A DNA stretch of 64,000 nt from Acinetobacter sp. ANC 4204 (GCF_002135205.1 NZ_NEFZ01000003.1:248001-312000), one strand, 5' to 3'; positions 1 through 9,184 are shown, counted from the first letter of the stretch. Program-made: numbers and translations. Notes: generated from the letters alone by a model not told the origin.

Positions 1-690
1 CGCCTGATCGGAAAAACCCGCTCCCAATGCAATCTCAATTAAGCTCTTTCCTGCCGCCCAAAGCTTTATGGCATAGCGAATACGTAGCCATAGAATGTAG
101 CGTCGCATCGAAATTCCCAACTGCTGGCTAAATAAATGCATCAACCTCGATTCAGATAACCCTACATGAGCAGCGACTTCAGCCACTGTGGGGTGCTGCT
201 GTGGAACACATTGTTGAATATAGCGGCAGCTCTGTAACACTCGAACATCCCAAGGCAAACTCGGTAACGTGTTTGGATTTAAGCAAGACAATATATCCAA
301 AACCAACTGTCTGGCCTGATCGAAACTGAACTGACCTGCGATGAGTTGCTGAAACTGAGGATGGAAAGACGCAAGACTTGATGCAGGCAAAGAGCGAAAA
401 GATTCCCCATTTAACAAGGGATGTAAGTAACGATACAACGCATGATCTGGGTCAATCAGAAGAGCAAGATAAGGCTGGTTTTCTGAGTCGGTGCTGTGAT
501 TTACATTCGGCGCCATAACGACAATATCGTGATAACTTCTAACGTGTTGACCCAAAGTAATCGCAAACGGTGTGCCTAGACCAATTTGCAATAACGCAGG
601 AAAATGGGCATGGGCATTATTTAAGTGTTCGCGGGTCACATACAAAATACACCCGTCCCAAGCATAAACTTGGCTTTGGTTTTGCGACAC
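1..690 (-). CDS. AraC-family transcriptional regulator (3' end outside window)
   Basis: This leftward gene is cut by the left window edge, so about 230 codons are visible and the last recognition helix residues are missing. The C-terminal part reads as an AraC/XylS DNA-binding domain: a first helix-turn-helix with EVAAHVGLSESRLMHLFSQQ, then the RRYILWLRIRYAIKL linker helix, then the start of the second helix-turn-helix (SLIEIALGAGFSDQA). The N-terminal part has no motif I can name, so the inducer is unknown. I prefer the GTG start at 690, which has an AAGGAG ribosome site 9 bases upstream, over the ATG at 720. It diverges from the Mpo1-like gene at 788, which it could control; that is inference from position only. 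Confidence 0.85.
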   Translation of the reverse strand, partial: MSQNQSQVYAWDGCILYVTREHLNNAHAHFPALLQIGLGTPFAITLGQHVRSYHDIVVMAPNVNHSTDSENQPYLALLIDPDHALYRYLHPLLNGESFRSLPASSLASFHPQFQQLIAGQFSFDQARQLVLDILSCLNPNTLPSLPWDVRVLQSCRYIQQCVPQQHPTVAEVAAHVGLSESRLMHLFSQQLGISMRRYILWLRIRYAIKLWAAGKSLIEIALGAGFSDQA

Positions 691-787
691 TACACTCGAC
701 TCCTTCCTTGGAAATAGCATATTCGTTCAAGACCATGCGCACTATGCTATTTAAAAATACATCTTGTAAATACTAAAGGAAGAGCAA

Positions 788-1201
788 ATGTTACATAATA
801 CCCAAACCCAAGTTAAAAATAATACACAAGATCTCGTGAACAGCGCCGAGCTTTCTGCAACTCGGGTTCAGAACCCTACTGTACAAATGATTGGAAGTGA
901 TGGGCGTTATAAAACCCTCAAAGAATTCTATCCTTTCTACCTTTCACAGCATGCAGATTCCACTTGCCGACGTTTACACTTTGTTGGAACAACGTGCGTG
1001 ATTGGAGTTGCTGCCATCGCAGCGATGACTAAAAATCCAAAAGTCCTGTGGGCTCTGCCTGTTGTCGGCTATGGTTTTGCGTGGATCGGCCATTTCTTTT
1101 TTGAACATAATAAACCAGCCACGTTTAAACAACCATTCTTTAGCTTAGTCTGTGACTTTAAAATGTATAAAGACATATTACTCAAACGCGTAGATTGGTA
1201 A
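788..1201 (+). CDS. Mpo1-like (DUF962) membrane protein
   Basis: A 137-residue protein of the DUF962/Mpo1 family. The family hallmark is two His-containing blocks around a pair of membrane helices: here RRLHFVGT (about residues 61-68) and GHFFFEHNKPATF (about 98-110), with hydrophobic stretches between them. The yeast member Mpo1 is an iron-dependent dioxygenase of 2-hydroxy fatty acids, but most bacterial members are uncharacterised, so the activity here is inference. The first 45 residues are polar and not part of the domain. An AAGGAAGAG ribosome site lies just before the ATG. It is divergent from the AraC-type gene. Confidence 0.8.
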   Translation: MLHNTQTQVKNNTQDLVNSAELSATRVQNPTVQMIGSDGRYKTLKEFYPFYLSQHADSTCRRLHFVGTTCVIGVAAIAAMTKNPKVLWALPVVGYGFAWIGHFFFEHNKPATFKQPFFSLVCDFKMYKDILLKRVDW

Positions 1202-1249
1202 GTCAAATCGCAACGGTCCCCCTATCTTAATCAGGCCGTTGCATCAATG

Positions 1250-1867
1250 CTACAACAGCCAAACTTGTTGGGTAAGTTGTTTAATTTCGTCCATGTCATG
1301 GCTAACATACAGCATTGGAATTGCAGTTTCCTGCTGAGCTTTCTGAAAAAAGGGAATAATTTCTTGTTTATGGGCTGCATCCAGTGCAGATAAAGGCTCA
1401 TCTAATAACAATAAATTAGGTGAATATAATAGTGCTCGACCTAAGGCTACTCGTTGCTTTTCGCCCCCCGATAACTTGGTTGGCATACGACTCAGCAAAT
1501 GATTGAGTTTAAGTAATTCAACAATATAATCTGGGTCAAAGCGTCGACTGTCAGGCTGTATACGTTTATAACCAAACAATAAATTCTGCATGACGTTCAT
1601 ATGCGGAAATAATTGCGCATCCTGAAACACCAAACCGACACGGCGTTGCTGTGGCTTCAAGTTGATCTTACGTTCTGCATCAAACCACGTCTGATTTTTG
1701 ATTTTAATCCAACCACTTACTGGTGTATTTAAACCTGCAATTGCATGCAAAATACTGGTTTTGCCTGAACCCGAAGCTCCAAATAAACCCACTACATTCT
1801 GTTCGGACTTAAAGCTTTGCTCGAGTTCAAATTTGCCTAAATTGAGCCGAATATGACAATCAATCAT
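1250..1867 (-). CDS. modC: Molybdate ABC transporter ATP-binding protein ModC (short form)
   Basis: This is the ATPase that powers molybdate import. The 205-residue reading shows Walker A GASGSGKTS (residues 30-38), Q-loop region FQDAQLF, ABC signature LSGGE (132-136), Walker B LLLLDEP (152-158) and switch histidine SHD (189-191). The ATG at 1867 lies 4 bases past the modB stop codon. Typical ModC proteins are about 350 residues because they carry a C-terminal TOBE/molbindin domain; this one ends right after the ATPase domain, so it lacks the part that senses molybdate and trans-inhibits transport. It is the last gene of modABC. Assignment rests on family resemblance plus the operon. Confidence 0.93.
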   Translation of the reverse strand: MIDCHIRLNLGKFELEQSFKSEQNVVGLFGASGSGKTSILHAIAGLNTPVSGWIKIKNQTWFDAERKINLKPQQRRVGLVFQDAQLFPHMNVMQNLLFGYKRIQPDSRRFDPDYIVELLKLNHLLSRMPTKLSGGEKQRVALGRALLYSPNLLLLDEPLSALDAAHKQEIIPFFQKAQQETAIPMLYVSHDMDEIKQLTQQVWLL

Positions 1868-1871
1868 GGCC

Positions 1872-2567
1872 TTAATGCCCTCGCTTATTTTTCTGATAAC
1901 GATGAAACCATTGGGCAAACCACAAAGCAAGAAAAGCCACAGTTAATGACAATATAATCAGCCGCCATACCGCAGGTTCGGTATCAGGTTGTTGCATTAA
2001 ACTATACATGGCTAAAGGTAAAGTTCGCGTTTCTCCAGCAATATTGCCCACAAAGGTAATGGTTGCACCAAACTCGCCCAGACTGCGACAAAAACACAAA
2101 ATAGCCCCCACCAATATCCCACTACTGGCCAGAGGCAACGTAACATAAAAGAATGTGCCGAAGGATGAAGCGCCTAACGTTTTGGCCGCCATTTCCAAAC
2201 GTTGATCCACCAGTTCAATGGCCAAACGAATCGACTGAACCAAGAGTGGAAAGCCCATCACGGCTGAAGCCAAAACTGCGCCTTTCCAGTTAAATGCAAA
2301 ATTCAATCCAAGCGGTTCCAGATACCTCCCCAAAATACCATTACTTCCAAAGACTTGTAGAAGTAAATAGCCTGGAACAACAGGTGGTAAAACCAGCGGC
2401 AAAAAAATAAAGGTTTCAAATAAAGATTTACCAAAAAATTCTTTACGCGCCAACACCCAACCTACCGCTAATGCAGGGATCAGGCTAAAGGCCAGACAGG
2501 TGGCAGCAACCTGACAGGAAAGTTTGAGTACTTCAATTTCTTCAGTGGATAAAGCAAGCATCATCAC
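1872..2567 (-). CDS. modB: Molybdate ABC transporter permease ModB
   Basis: Inner-membrane permease of the molybdate importer, about 230 residues with five to six hydrophobic segments. The cytoplasmic coupling motif is visible as the EAA-like stretch MAAKTLGASSFGTFFYVTLP around residues 126-145, followed by FCRSLGEFGATITFVGNIAGETRTLPLAMY, which is characteristic of ModB. The gene begins with GTG overlapping the modA stop (GTGA), or with the ATG one codon later; translational coupling to modA is likely. modC follows after 4 bases, so the three genes form one transcription unit. Confidence 0.95.
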   Translation of the reverse strand: MMMLALSTEEIEVLKLSCQVAATCLAFSLIPALAVGWVLARKEFFGKSLFETFIFLPLVLPPVVPGYLLLQVFGSNGILGRYLEPLGLNFAFNWKGAVLASAVMGFPLLVQSIRLAIELVDQRLEMAAKTLGASSFGTFFYVTLPLASSGILVGAILCFCRSLGEFGATITFVGNIAGETRTLPLAMYSLMQQPDTEPAVWRLIILSLTVAFLALWFAQWFHRYQKNKRGH

Positions 2568-3343
2568 TTCGCTGGCGATAAAACAGTAAAGCCATACTTT
2601 TTAAACACTACATTTGCCTGCTTCGTTTGTAAGAATTGATAAAAAGCTACAGCGTTTGGATTGTTTTTGACTAAGCCTAAAGGATAGATAATTGGAGTAT
2701 GGGTATTGATCGGAAATACGCCAACGACCGTCACATCTTTACTGATCGCGGCATCTGTCGCATAAACAATCCCAAGCTGACATTCACCCCGTGCCACAAA
2801 GTTAAGTGCGGCTCTGACATCTTCAGTTTCAACCAAACGAGGTTCCAGTTTCGACCACCAGCCCAGCGATGTCAGTGCTTGTTTGCCATATTTTCCCACA
2901 GGGACGCTTTTGGTATCGCCTGTACAGAGTTTGCCTTGAAATGCGGTAGATGGATCAAAACTTTTATCCATTTTAATTTTTACAGGTTTCGATTTAGGTG
3001 AAATCAAAACCAGTCGATTACCCAGTAAATTCACTCGTTTATTTGGCTCAATGAGCTTTTTATTTTGTAAATAATTCATCCATTGTTCATCAGCAGAAAC
3101 AAATACATCTGCTGGTGCACCCGCCTCAATTTGTTTTGCTAAAGTCGACGATCCTGCATAAGAAGTTTTGATTTGGATGTTCTTCTGTTTTTCAAATAAT
3201 GCATCTAAATCTGTCATTGCATTGGTTAAGCTGGCTGCAGCATAAACAGTAATGGCTTGCTCTGCATGTGCTTGCACACCAACAATAAGCCCACAACATA
3301 ATAGCATTTGAATACTTTTCTTCTTAAAGTTTAGCAGCACCAT
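2564..3343 (-). CDS. modA: Molybdate-binding periplasmic protein ModA
   Basis: Periplasmic solute-binding protein that hands molybdate (or tungstate) to ModBC. The first 27 residues form a signal peptide: a Lys-rich start, a hydrophobic core (MLLCCGLIVGVQ) and an AHA cleavage site. The mature protein has the ModA signatures VYAAASLTNAMTDL at the start, SYAGSSTLAKQIEAGAPADVFVSAD in the first lobe and LGIVYATDA in the second. At 259 residues it is of normal size. AGGGGAAG precedes the ATG at 3343. First gene of modABC; a weak ModE-box-like sequence lies just upstream at 3370-3393. Confidence 0.95.
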   Translation of the reverse strand: MVLLNFKKKSIQMLLCCGLIVGVQAHAEQAITVYAAASLTNAMTDLDALFEKQKNIQIKTSYAGSSTLAKQIEAGAPADVFVSADEQWMNYLQNKKLIEPNKRVNLLGNRLVLISPKSKPVKIKMDKSFDPSTAFQGKLCTGDTKSVPVGKYGKQALTSLGWWSKLEPRLVETEDVRAALNFVARGECQLGIVYATDAAISKDVTVVGVFPINTHTPIIYPLGLVKNNPNAVAFYQFLQTKQANVVFKKYGFTVLSPAK

Positions 3344-3369
3344 CTTCCCCTTTTACATTACAAAATGAC

Positions 3370-3393
3370 CGATATGTTTTTAAAAATATATGG
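3370..3393. promoter_or_regulatory. Possible ModE box upstream of modA (weak)
   Basis: About 27 bases upstream of the modA start an AT-rich imperfect dyad runs from CGATATG to TATATGG. E. coli ModE boxes have two TATAA-containing half sites ending in CG, so the resemblance is only partial. The placement and the neighbouring ModE-like gene make it worth listing; the sequence alone does not prove it. Confidence 0.22.
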
Positions 3394-3529
3394 ATATATA
3401 TGCAACGTCAATTCCAGACAACGATTATTTATCATTCAAACGAGATGGTTAGGGTTCTAATCACGTGATAAGTATTACGCTTATAAGCGGATAGATCAGA
3501 CAAAGGGTCTTGTATTCAATCTGACCTTC

Positions 3530-3581
3530 ATAATCTTTAGACGGCTGCATGTTAAAAGCATTCAGCTGTCTAAAGATTATT
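3530..3581. terminator. Long inverted repeat between modE-like gene and modA
   Basis: The left arm (ATAATCTTTAGAC then GGCTGCATG) pairs with the right arm (CATTCAGCTG then TCTAAAGATTAT) to give a stem of about 20 pairs with few mismatches and a loop of about 8 bases. No T-run follows on either strand, so it is not a canonical rho-independent terminator. It lies 16 bases after the modE-like stop and about 190 bases before modA on the same strand, so it could end the regulator transcript or attenuate read-through into modABC. Confidence 0.55.
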
Positions 3582-3596
3582 GTTGGATGTTATCCA

Positions 3597-3947
3597 CTAT
3601 TGTTTAAGAAATTGGGCAATCGCTTGAAAGTCATACTCAATGACATGACGTGCGTTTTGTTCCATCTGTCTGTATTGGCTTAAAATAGCTTCACCAAAAT
3701 TGGTAACATGAGCTCCACCACCATGTGTTCCTCCTTTTTGAGTTTCCACTAAGGCTTGTTGAAAACTATGATTCATGGTTTCAACCAACTGCCATGCACG
3801 GCGATAGCTCATATTCATACTTTTTGCGGCTTGTGAAATTGAACCTGTACGTTGAATTGCTTCTAAAAGTTGAGCCTTGCCTGGGCCTATGGCAATTTCT
3901 TCATCCCATAAAATTCTAAGCTGTAATTTTAATTTGGCATCATGCAT
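3597..3947 (-). CDS. ModE-like winged-helix regulator, DNA-binding domain only
   Basis: A 116-residue protein matching the N-terminal LysR-type winged helix of ModE: GPGKAQLLEAIQRTGSISQAAKSMNMSYRRAWQLVETMN, followed by a wing with GGTHGGGAHVT. Full ModE is about 260 residues and carries two molbindin repeats that bind molybdate; those are absent here and the gene ends after the dimerisation helix. It may therefore act as an oxyanion-blind repressor or take its signal another way. I prefer the ATG at 3947 (GAG ribosome site 8 bases upstream) over the GTG at 3956. Same strand as modABC, with a long hairpin between. Confidence 0.85.
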   Translation of the reverse strand: MHDAKLKLQLRILWDEEIAIGPGKAQLLEAIQRTGSISQAAKSMNMSYRRAWQLVETMNHSFQQALVETQKGGTHGGGAHVTNFGEAILSQYRQMEQNARHVIEYDFQAIAQFLKQ

Positions 3948-4357
3948 CACTGTCACTCAAATAAAAATAAGTCATTGAAACAAATAGCTATGATTTAAAA
4001 AATAAATCTAACTTAAAGACAAACCATTTTGTTTTCTATAAAAGTTAACTTTACAACATAAAGTTAAGGTCTGTTCGAAATAAATCTTGATATAAGGCTA
4101 ACTTACGTCATCTTGTACTGGGTTTGAAATAGATTTAAATCACATTTCAATTCGACCTGTGTGATTTTTAGCACACGAGGCTTTCGGGATAAGTTAGAGA
4201 TCATCCAAGCGCAAAAATACTGAGCAACCACCAACTCGACAAATACCAATAAGCCTTTAATATTATTTAAAAAAATATATACAATATGATTCAACCTCAA
4301 ACAGTGTAGCGAATGCCTCCGCATAGCCTCTGTAAGGTATTTTCTCTCAGATTCAGC
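3948..4357. other. Gene-poor spacer between fdhD and modE-like gene
   Basis: About 410 AT-rich bases. It should hold the promoter of the modE-like gene. A 73-codon leftward reading frame (4103-4324) is open, but it has no ribosome site and I recognise no family, so I do not call it a gene. Confidence 0.4.
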
Positions 4358-5194
4358 TTAAGTATATAAAACAAAACCATCCCCACGACAAAAACTTGCC
4401 AACTGCAACCCAGATCTTTTAGCCATTTCTATGGCCATTGAGGTCGGTGCTGAAATACACGCCAATAAACCAATATTGAGTTGAGCACATTTACGAATGA
4501 GTTCATAACTTGCCCGACTGGTCATGACCACAAAACCCTGACGCACATCATGATGATTTTGCGCCATATATCCCAGTAACTTATCTAAAGCATTGTGCCG
4601 TCCGACATCCTCAAATAGCGCCACAATTTCCCCCGCCTCAACCCATGCCGCCGCATGTGCCCCACCCGTCATTTGGGTAATTTTTTGGCGAATATTCAGT
4701 TGTGAAATTGCATAAGGAATTTGCGTCAGCCATACATCTGAAACGACAGTGGTAATTTTTGGCAGATTCAAATGTAGCTGTTGCAAACTTTCAATACCGC
4801 AGAGTCCACAGCCTGTTCGCCCCACCATCATGCGTCGATGTTGTTTCAGCATCATAAAGGCGCGAGTAGAAATATCCATCTCGACCTGAATCCCAAACTG
4901 GGTATCTTGAACATCCAATGTATATAATTCTTTTAAACTACTCAAAATACCTTCTGACAAACTAAATCCTTTTGCAAACACTTCAATATCTGCTGGTGTT
5001 GCCATCATCACCGCATGGGAAATACCGTTATAAACCAATGCAATAGGATACTCTTGCACCACAAAATCTGACTGTTCTACTGCTTTATTTTCATTTAAAC
5101 GCTGGATCTCAACGGTTTCATACCCTTGTGAATTCAACATTTTTGTCTCAATATCCATGCTGTTTTTTATCTTCCATATTGCAAAGCACTTCAT
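4358..5194 (-). CDS. fdhD: Formate dehydrogenase accessory sulfurtransferase FdhD
   Basis: FdhD moves sulfur from a cysteine desulfurase to the bis-MGD molybdenum cofactor before it is inserted into formate-dehydrogenase-type enzymes. The catalytic CxxC loop is visible as GCGLCG (Cys129 and Cys132), and the conserved blocks MTGGAHAAA, FEDVGRHNALDK and MTSRASYELIRKCAQ follow in the usual order. It sits immediately downstream of the YdeP/FdhF-type oxidoreductase on the same strand, with about 55 bases between, which fits its role. The start is uncertain: the first ATG at 5194 has no clear ribosome site, and an in-frame ATG at 5158 has GGAAG 12 bases upstream. Confidence 0.93.
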   Translation of the reverse strand: MKCFAIWKIKNSMDIETKMLNSQGYETVEIQRLNENKAVEQSDFVVQEYPIALVYNGISHAVMMATPADIEVFAKGFSLSEGILSSLKELYTLDVQDTQFGIQVEMDISTRAFMMLKQHRRMMVGRTGCGLCGIESLQQLHLNLPKITTVVSDVWLTQIPYAISQLNIRQKITQMTGGAHAAAWVEAGEIVALFEDVGRHNALDKLLGYMAQNHHDVRQGFVVMTSRASYELIRKCAQLNIGLLACISAPTSMAIEMAKRSGLQLASFCRGDGFVLYT

Positions 5195-5248
5195 TTAAAA
5201 GATTGAAATGACAGTATATAAAATAAGTGCCATTCCATTGGCTATGGT

Positions 5249-7660
5249 CTAACCCACTCGATTCATAATTTCATTAGCGTGCTCAGGATCAACCTCTTGT
5301 GCCAAATTAAAATGCTCAGGTGCATGGCCAGCATGCAAAATCACAGGCACACTTTTCGAGGCAGGAATCTTGGCGTACTTATCATGGCTACTGAGTGCCA
5401 CCAGTGGGTTTGTTTCTGGGTAATAGGCCGCCAAACTGCCTCGTGGAATGTTATATGGCACGATGCGAAAGCTCTGTACCACACGTTTAATCCCATCGGA
5501 GTAGATACTTTCAATATCTACCCATTGGTCGGCCATAAAACCTGCTTCTGCAATATCATCAGCATTCATAAACAATACACGACGCTGACCAAATACCCCA
5601 CGATAACGGTCATCGAGTCCATACAAGGTGGTGTTGTATTGGTCATGAGAACGCGTGGTCATCAAGGTATAGACTTTAGCTCCTGTATATTGTTCAGCGT
5701 ATTTATTCTCTTTATCGGCATACACTTCAGCCAGTGGCGTAATTAAAAACTGTGCCTTACCAACAGGCGTATTCCACACATGCTGATTGGCAGGATGCTC
5801 TAAGTGAAAACCACCCGGCTGATAGACCCGAGCATTAAAATCGTGGAATTCATCAAACACGTCTTCAATCGAATCTCGAATACGGTCATAACTTTCTACA
5901 TACCATTGCCACTTGATATCACTCTCTGGCAAGACGGCTGCTGCCATACGCGCCACAATGTCAGGCTCTGAAAGAAGATTCTCGGACGCCGGTTCATTAC
6001 GCCCTGCAGATAGATGCACATTACTCATCGAATCTTCCACACTCACGGCCTGCGCGCCATGCAGTTGTATATCAATTTCGGTACGACCCAGACAAGGTAG
6101 AAGTAATGCCTCTTTACCACAGACCAAATGACTACGATTGAGCTTGGTAGCAATTTGTACCGTTAAATTACAACGGCGCAAACCTGCTTCGGTATAGGGT
6201 GTATCTGGTGTTGCAACAGCAAAATTCCCCCCTAAACCAATAAAAACTTTGACCGCCCCTTCATACATGGCCTTAATCGTATCCACCACACCAAAACCAT
6301 GATGACGAGGCGATTTAATCCCAAAAACACGATCAATATTGTCGAGTAATTTTGTGCTGGGTAATTCATTAATCCCCATAGTTCGGTCACCTTGCACATT
6401 ACTGTGACCACGAATCGGTGCTAGACCTGCGCCAGATCGACCAATATGCCCTCTTGCTAACATTAGGTTTGCAAGCATGTGAACATTCGCAGTCCCGTGT
6501 CGATGTTGGGTAATCCCCATACCCCAACAGAAAATGGCCGTTTTCGCATCCAAATACATTTTAGCTAAAGATTCTAAGTGCTCAGGGCTAAGTCCCGTAT
6601 GAGCATGAATATCAGACCATGGCGTTCGATCTACTTCTGCCATCATGGCATCAAAACCAACCGTATTCATTTCGATAAAAGAACGATCAAAAACGCTCTT
6701 TTTCCCAGCTGCCAGTGCTTGAATGTCCCACTCACGTAAATGTTTCAACATGCCGAACATGAGCGCATAATCACCTCCCACTTTAGGTTGGAAATAATAA
6801 CGACTAATGGGTGTACTGCCATTGGTCATCATTTCAACAGGCGCTTGAGGGTCTTGGAAACGTTCTAAACCGCGTTCTTTTAAGGGGTTAATGGCCACAA
6901 TATTGCCACCACGTCGCGACACTTCACGTAAAGTCCCGAGCATACGCGGATGGTTGGTGCCCGGATTATGTCCAAAGCTAAAAATCGCATCGGCGATATC
7001 AAAGTCTTCCAATGTGACAGTGCCCTTACCGAGTCCGATCGAGTGCAATAAGCCAACACTGGTGGTTTCATGGCACATGTTCGAACAGTCAGGGAAATTA
7101 TTGGTGCCATAAGCACGAACAAAGAGCTGATACAGGAACGCGGCTTCATTACTGGCACGACCCGAAGTATAAAACGCTGCTTGATCTGGGTTGTCTAAAG
7201 CATGTAGATGTTTTGCAATCAAGGCAAAAGCTTCATCCCAAGAAATTGGAATATATTTGTCAGAAACAGGGTCATAACGCATTGGGTCAGTTAGACGACC
7301 TGAATCTTCAAGGAAAAAATCACTTTGTTCTGAAAGCCAACTGACCGTATGCGTGGCAAAAAAATCAGGCGTAACACGCTTGGATGTGGCTTCAAAAGCA
7401 ACCGCCTTCGCCCCATTTTCACAAAAGTTAAAGGCATGTGCATCTTTCTTTTCAGGCCATGCACAGCCAGGACAGTCAAAGCCTGTCGGTTGGTTAATAT
7501 TGAGAAGTGTAATGGCGCCTTTTTTGAAGACCTCTTGTCGTTTTAAATTTCGGGCTACACTTAATAGTGCTCCCCAGCCACCCGCAGGATTGTTATACGG
7601 CTCTATTCGTGCATAATTCGTCTGCTCATCGTCATGCTTTTTGTTTTCAACATTTTCCAT
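5249..7660 (-). CDS. FdhF/YdeP-family molybdopterin oxidoreductase
   Basis: An 803-residue protein of the DMSO-reductase superfamily in the YdeP/FdhF branch. N-terminal cysteines C63-PG-C66 and C80 look like part of an iron-sulfur site. The Mo-ligand position carries cysteine in NMCHETTSVGL (Cys196, followed by His197), where E. coli FdhH has selenocysteine. The central RGHSNVQGDRTMG motif and the C-terminal dinucleotide-binding blocks (LMTTRSHDQYNTT) are typical. There is no signal peptide, so it is cytoplasmic. Substrate is unknown; YdeP relatives are linked to acid resistance and formate-like reactions. A GAGGA ribosome site precedes the ATG. fdhD follows. Confidence 0.92.
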   Translation of the reverse strand: MENVENKKHDDEQTNYARIEPYNNPAGGWGALLSVARNLKRQEVFKKGAITLLNINQPTGFDCPGCAWPEKKDAHAFNFCENGAKAVAFEATSKRVTPDFFATHTVSWLSEQSDFFLEDSGRLTDPMRYDPVSDKYIPISWDEAFALIAKHLHALDNPDQAAFYTSGRASNEAAFLYQLFVRAYGTNNFPDCSNMCHETTSVGLLHSIGLGKGTVTLEDFDIADAIFSFGHNPGTNHPRMLGTLREVSRRGGNIVAINPLKERGLERFQDPQAPVEMMTNGSTPISRYYFQPKVGGDYALMFGMLKHLREWDIQALAAGKKSVFDRSFIEMNTVGFDAMMAEVDRTPWSDIHAHTGLSPEHLESLAKMYLDAKTAIFCWGMGITQHRHGTANVHMLANLMLARGHIGRSGAGLAPIRGHSNVQGDRTMGINELPSTKLLDNIDRVFGIKSPRHHGFGVVDTIKAMYEGAVKVFIGLGGNFAVATPDTPYTEAGLRRCNLTVQIATKLNRSHLVCGKEALLLPCLGRTEIDIQLHGAQAVSVEDSMSNVHLSAGRNEPASENLLSEPDIVARMAAAVLPESDIKWQWYVESYDRIRDSIEDVFDEFHDFNARVYQPGGFHLEHPANQHVWNTPVGKAQFLITPLAEVYADKENKYAEQYTGAKVYTLMTTRSHDQYNTTLYGLDDRYRGVFGQRRVLFMNADDIAEAGFMADQWVDIESIYSDGIKRVVQSFRIVPYNIPRGSLAAYYPETNPLVALSSHDKYAKIPASKSVPVILHAGHAPEHFNLAQEVDPEHANEIMNRVG

Positions 7661-8022
7661 CTGACCGTCCTCTATCCATTTTCTAAACTATAAATATGAC
7701 TTGCTCATATCATTTGCGAATTGCTTGGACGTGTTATCTATTGATGCCGTTTTCCTGCACTTTTAAAAACTCTTTGACTTGTGTGGCACAACCCTGAACA
7801 ACACTTTTGATAAAAAATATCCCCCTTTTAGGATTAAATTTCAACACTCTATTTATTACAAACACCCTCTCTCACATGTAGCTCCATTTAAATGAAACCA
7901 CTCAAGCTATTGAAAATAGGATAAAATTTAATTCAATCTATCGTTTGTTTGATATTTAAAATAAAACATTTCATACTCTTCTGATCACAACCCAAAGGTG
8001 TGTTTATACCCGTGGAGCAACT
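7661..8022. promoter_or_regulatory. Divergent promoter region between the oxidoreductase and moaA
   Basis: These 362 AT-rich bases separate the leftward oxidoreductase-fdhD pair from the rightward moa cluster and must contain both promoters. I looked for the conserved folds of a molybdenum-cofactor riboswitch and for a clear FNR dyad and could not identify either by eye. Confidence 0.45.
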
Positions 8023-9045
8023 ATGGATGGTTCGACTACAACAACAGTAACCCCCGCTCTTGGCATGAGCAGACTGTCACAGTTGGTCGATCAGTTCGGC
8101 CGTCATAAACATAAACTCAGAATTTCACTGACCGATCGTTGTAATTTTCGTTGTAGTTATTGCATGCCAGACACCCCAGAGTGGTTGGCTAAAAAAGATA
8201 TCTTGAATTTTGAAGAGCTCTTACAATTTTGTGCGGTTATGGTGCGTCTAGGTATTCGACACATTCGCCTTACAGGTGGCGAACCGTTAATGCGCCAAGG
8301 TATTGTCAATTTTGTTCATGATTTAAATCACCTCAAAGCCCATGGTCTACAACGTATTTCTATGACCACCAATGCTTTTTATCTTCAAAAATATGCTCAA
8401 GGGCTAAAACAAGCTGGTTTAGATGATCTCAACATCAGCCTCGACAGCATCCATCCAGATAAGTTTAAAGACATGACCCAGCGCCCACTTGAGCCTGTGT
8501 TAAGGGGAATTACTGCGGCACAACAAGCAGGTATCCCAATCAAACTCAACTGTGTCTTGGTGGCAGGAAAGAATGATCATGAGATTGTCGAACTCACCCA
8601 ATGGGCCTACCAACAAAAATTTGAATTACGTTTTATTGAATATATGCCTTTAGACCAACCCGATCACTGGCGTGCAGAAAAGGTGATTACTGAAGATGAA
8701 ATTATTCAAAAACTTAAATCTCATTTTCAAGTTGAAATACAAGCCAGACAACATGACCCTGCAACGCTTTATTTACTCAATGGGCATTATAAACTAGGCA
8801 TCATTTCCACCATCAGCAAACCTTTTTGTCAGAGTTGTGATCGTTTGAGATTGACTGCGACAGGCGAACTTTTTAGCTGTTTATTTGCCAATACAGGCAC
8901 TCCGCTACGGCATTTACTTCAACAACCAGATCTTTCTTTATTGCAAACTCATATTTTGAATGCGGTATGGCATAAAAAAGCCGGCTTTATCGAACATCAA
9001 CAGGCTCCAACACGCAAAATCAGTATGCATGCCATAGGTGGTTAA
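8023..9045 (+). CDS. moaA: GTP 3',8-cyclase MoaA
   Basis: Radical-SAM enzyme for the first step of molybdenum cofactor synthesis, turning GTP into 3',8-cyclo-7,8-dihydro-GTP. The SAM-cluster motif is C40-NFR-C44-SY-C47; the second cluster is carried by Cys269, Cys272 and Cys286 (CQSCDRLRLTATGELFSC). The C-terminal Gly-Gly tail needed for activity is present (residues 339-340). Length 340 is normal. The N-terminal 14 residues are Thr-rich and not conserved; the ATG follows GTGGAG by about 5 bases. First gene of the rightward Moco cluster. Confidence 0.96.
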   Translation: MDGSTTTTVTPALGMSRLSQLVDQFGRHKHKLRISLTDRCNFRCSYCMPDTPEWLAKKDILNFEELLQFCAVMVRLGIRHIRLTGGEPLMRQGIVNFVHDLNHLKAHGLQRISMTTNAFYLQKYAQGLKQAGLDDLNISLDSIHPDKFKDMTQRPLEPVLRGITAAQQAGIPIKLNCVLVAGKNDHEIVELTQWAYQQKFELRFIEYMPLDQPDHWRAEKVITEDEIIQKLKSHFQVEIQARQHDPATLYLLNGHYKLGIISTISKPFCQSCDRLRLTATGELFSCLFANTGTPLRHLLQQPDLSLLQTHILNAVWHKKAGFIEHQQAPTRKISMHAIGG

Positions 9046-9184
9046 TAAGTTGATTAATTTTGAGTTCGACAGTCATTCGACTATATCCGCATTTATTTTT
9101 GTGTTATCTAAATACGTCATAAACGTTGTCTACTGATCAAACTGCTGAACTGCCTGTCGGTTCCTTAATGTTTCGGAATATTTT

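Noticed and set aside
570..776. 68-codon rightward frame over the AraC-type gene
   Set aside because: Antisense shadow of the AraC-type coding sequence, which has clear family motifs on the other strand.
4103..4324. 73-codon leftward open frame between fdhD and the ModE-like gene
   Set aside because: No ribosome site, no recognisable family, and composition like the surrounding spacer.
7661..8022. Molybdenum-cofactor riboswitch ahead of moaA
   Set aside because: I could not find the conserved stems or loops by eye; a covariance search would decide.
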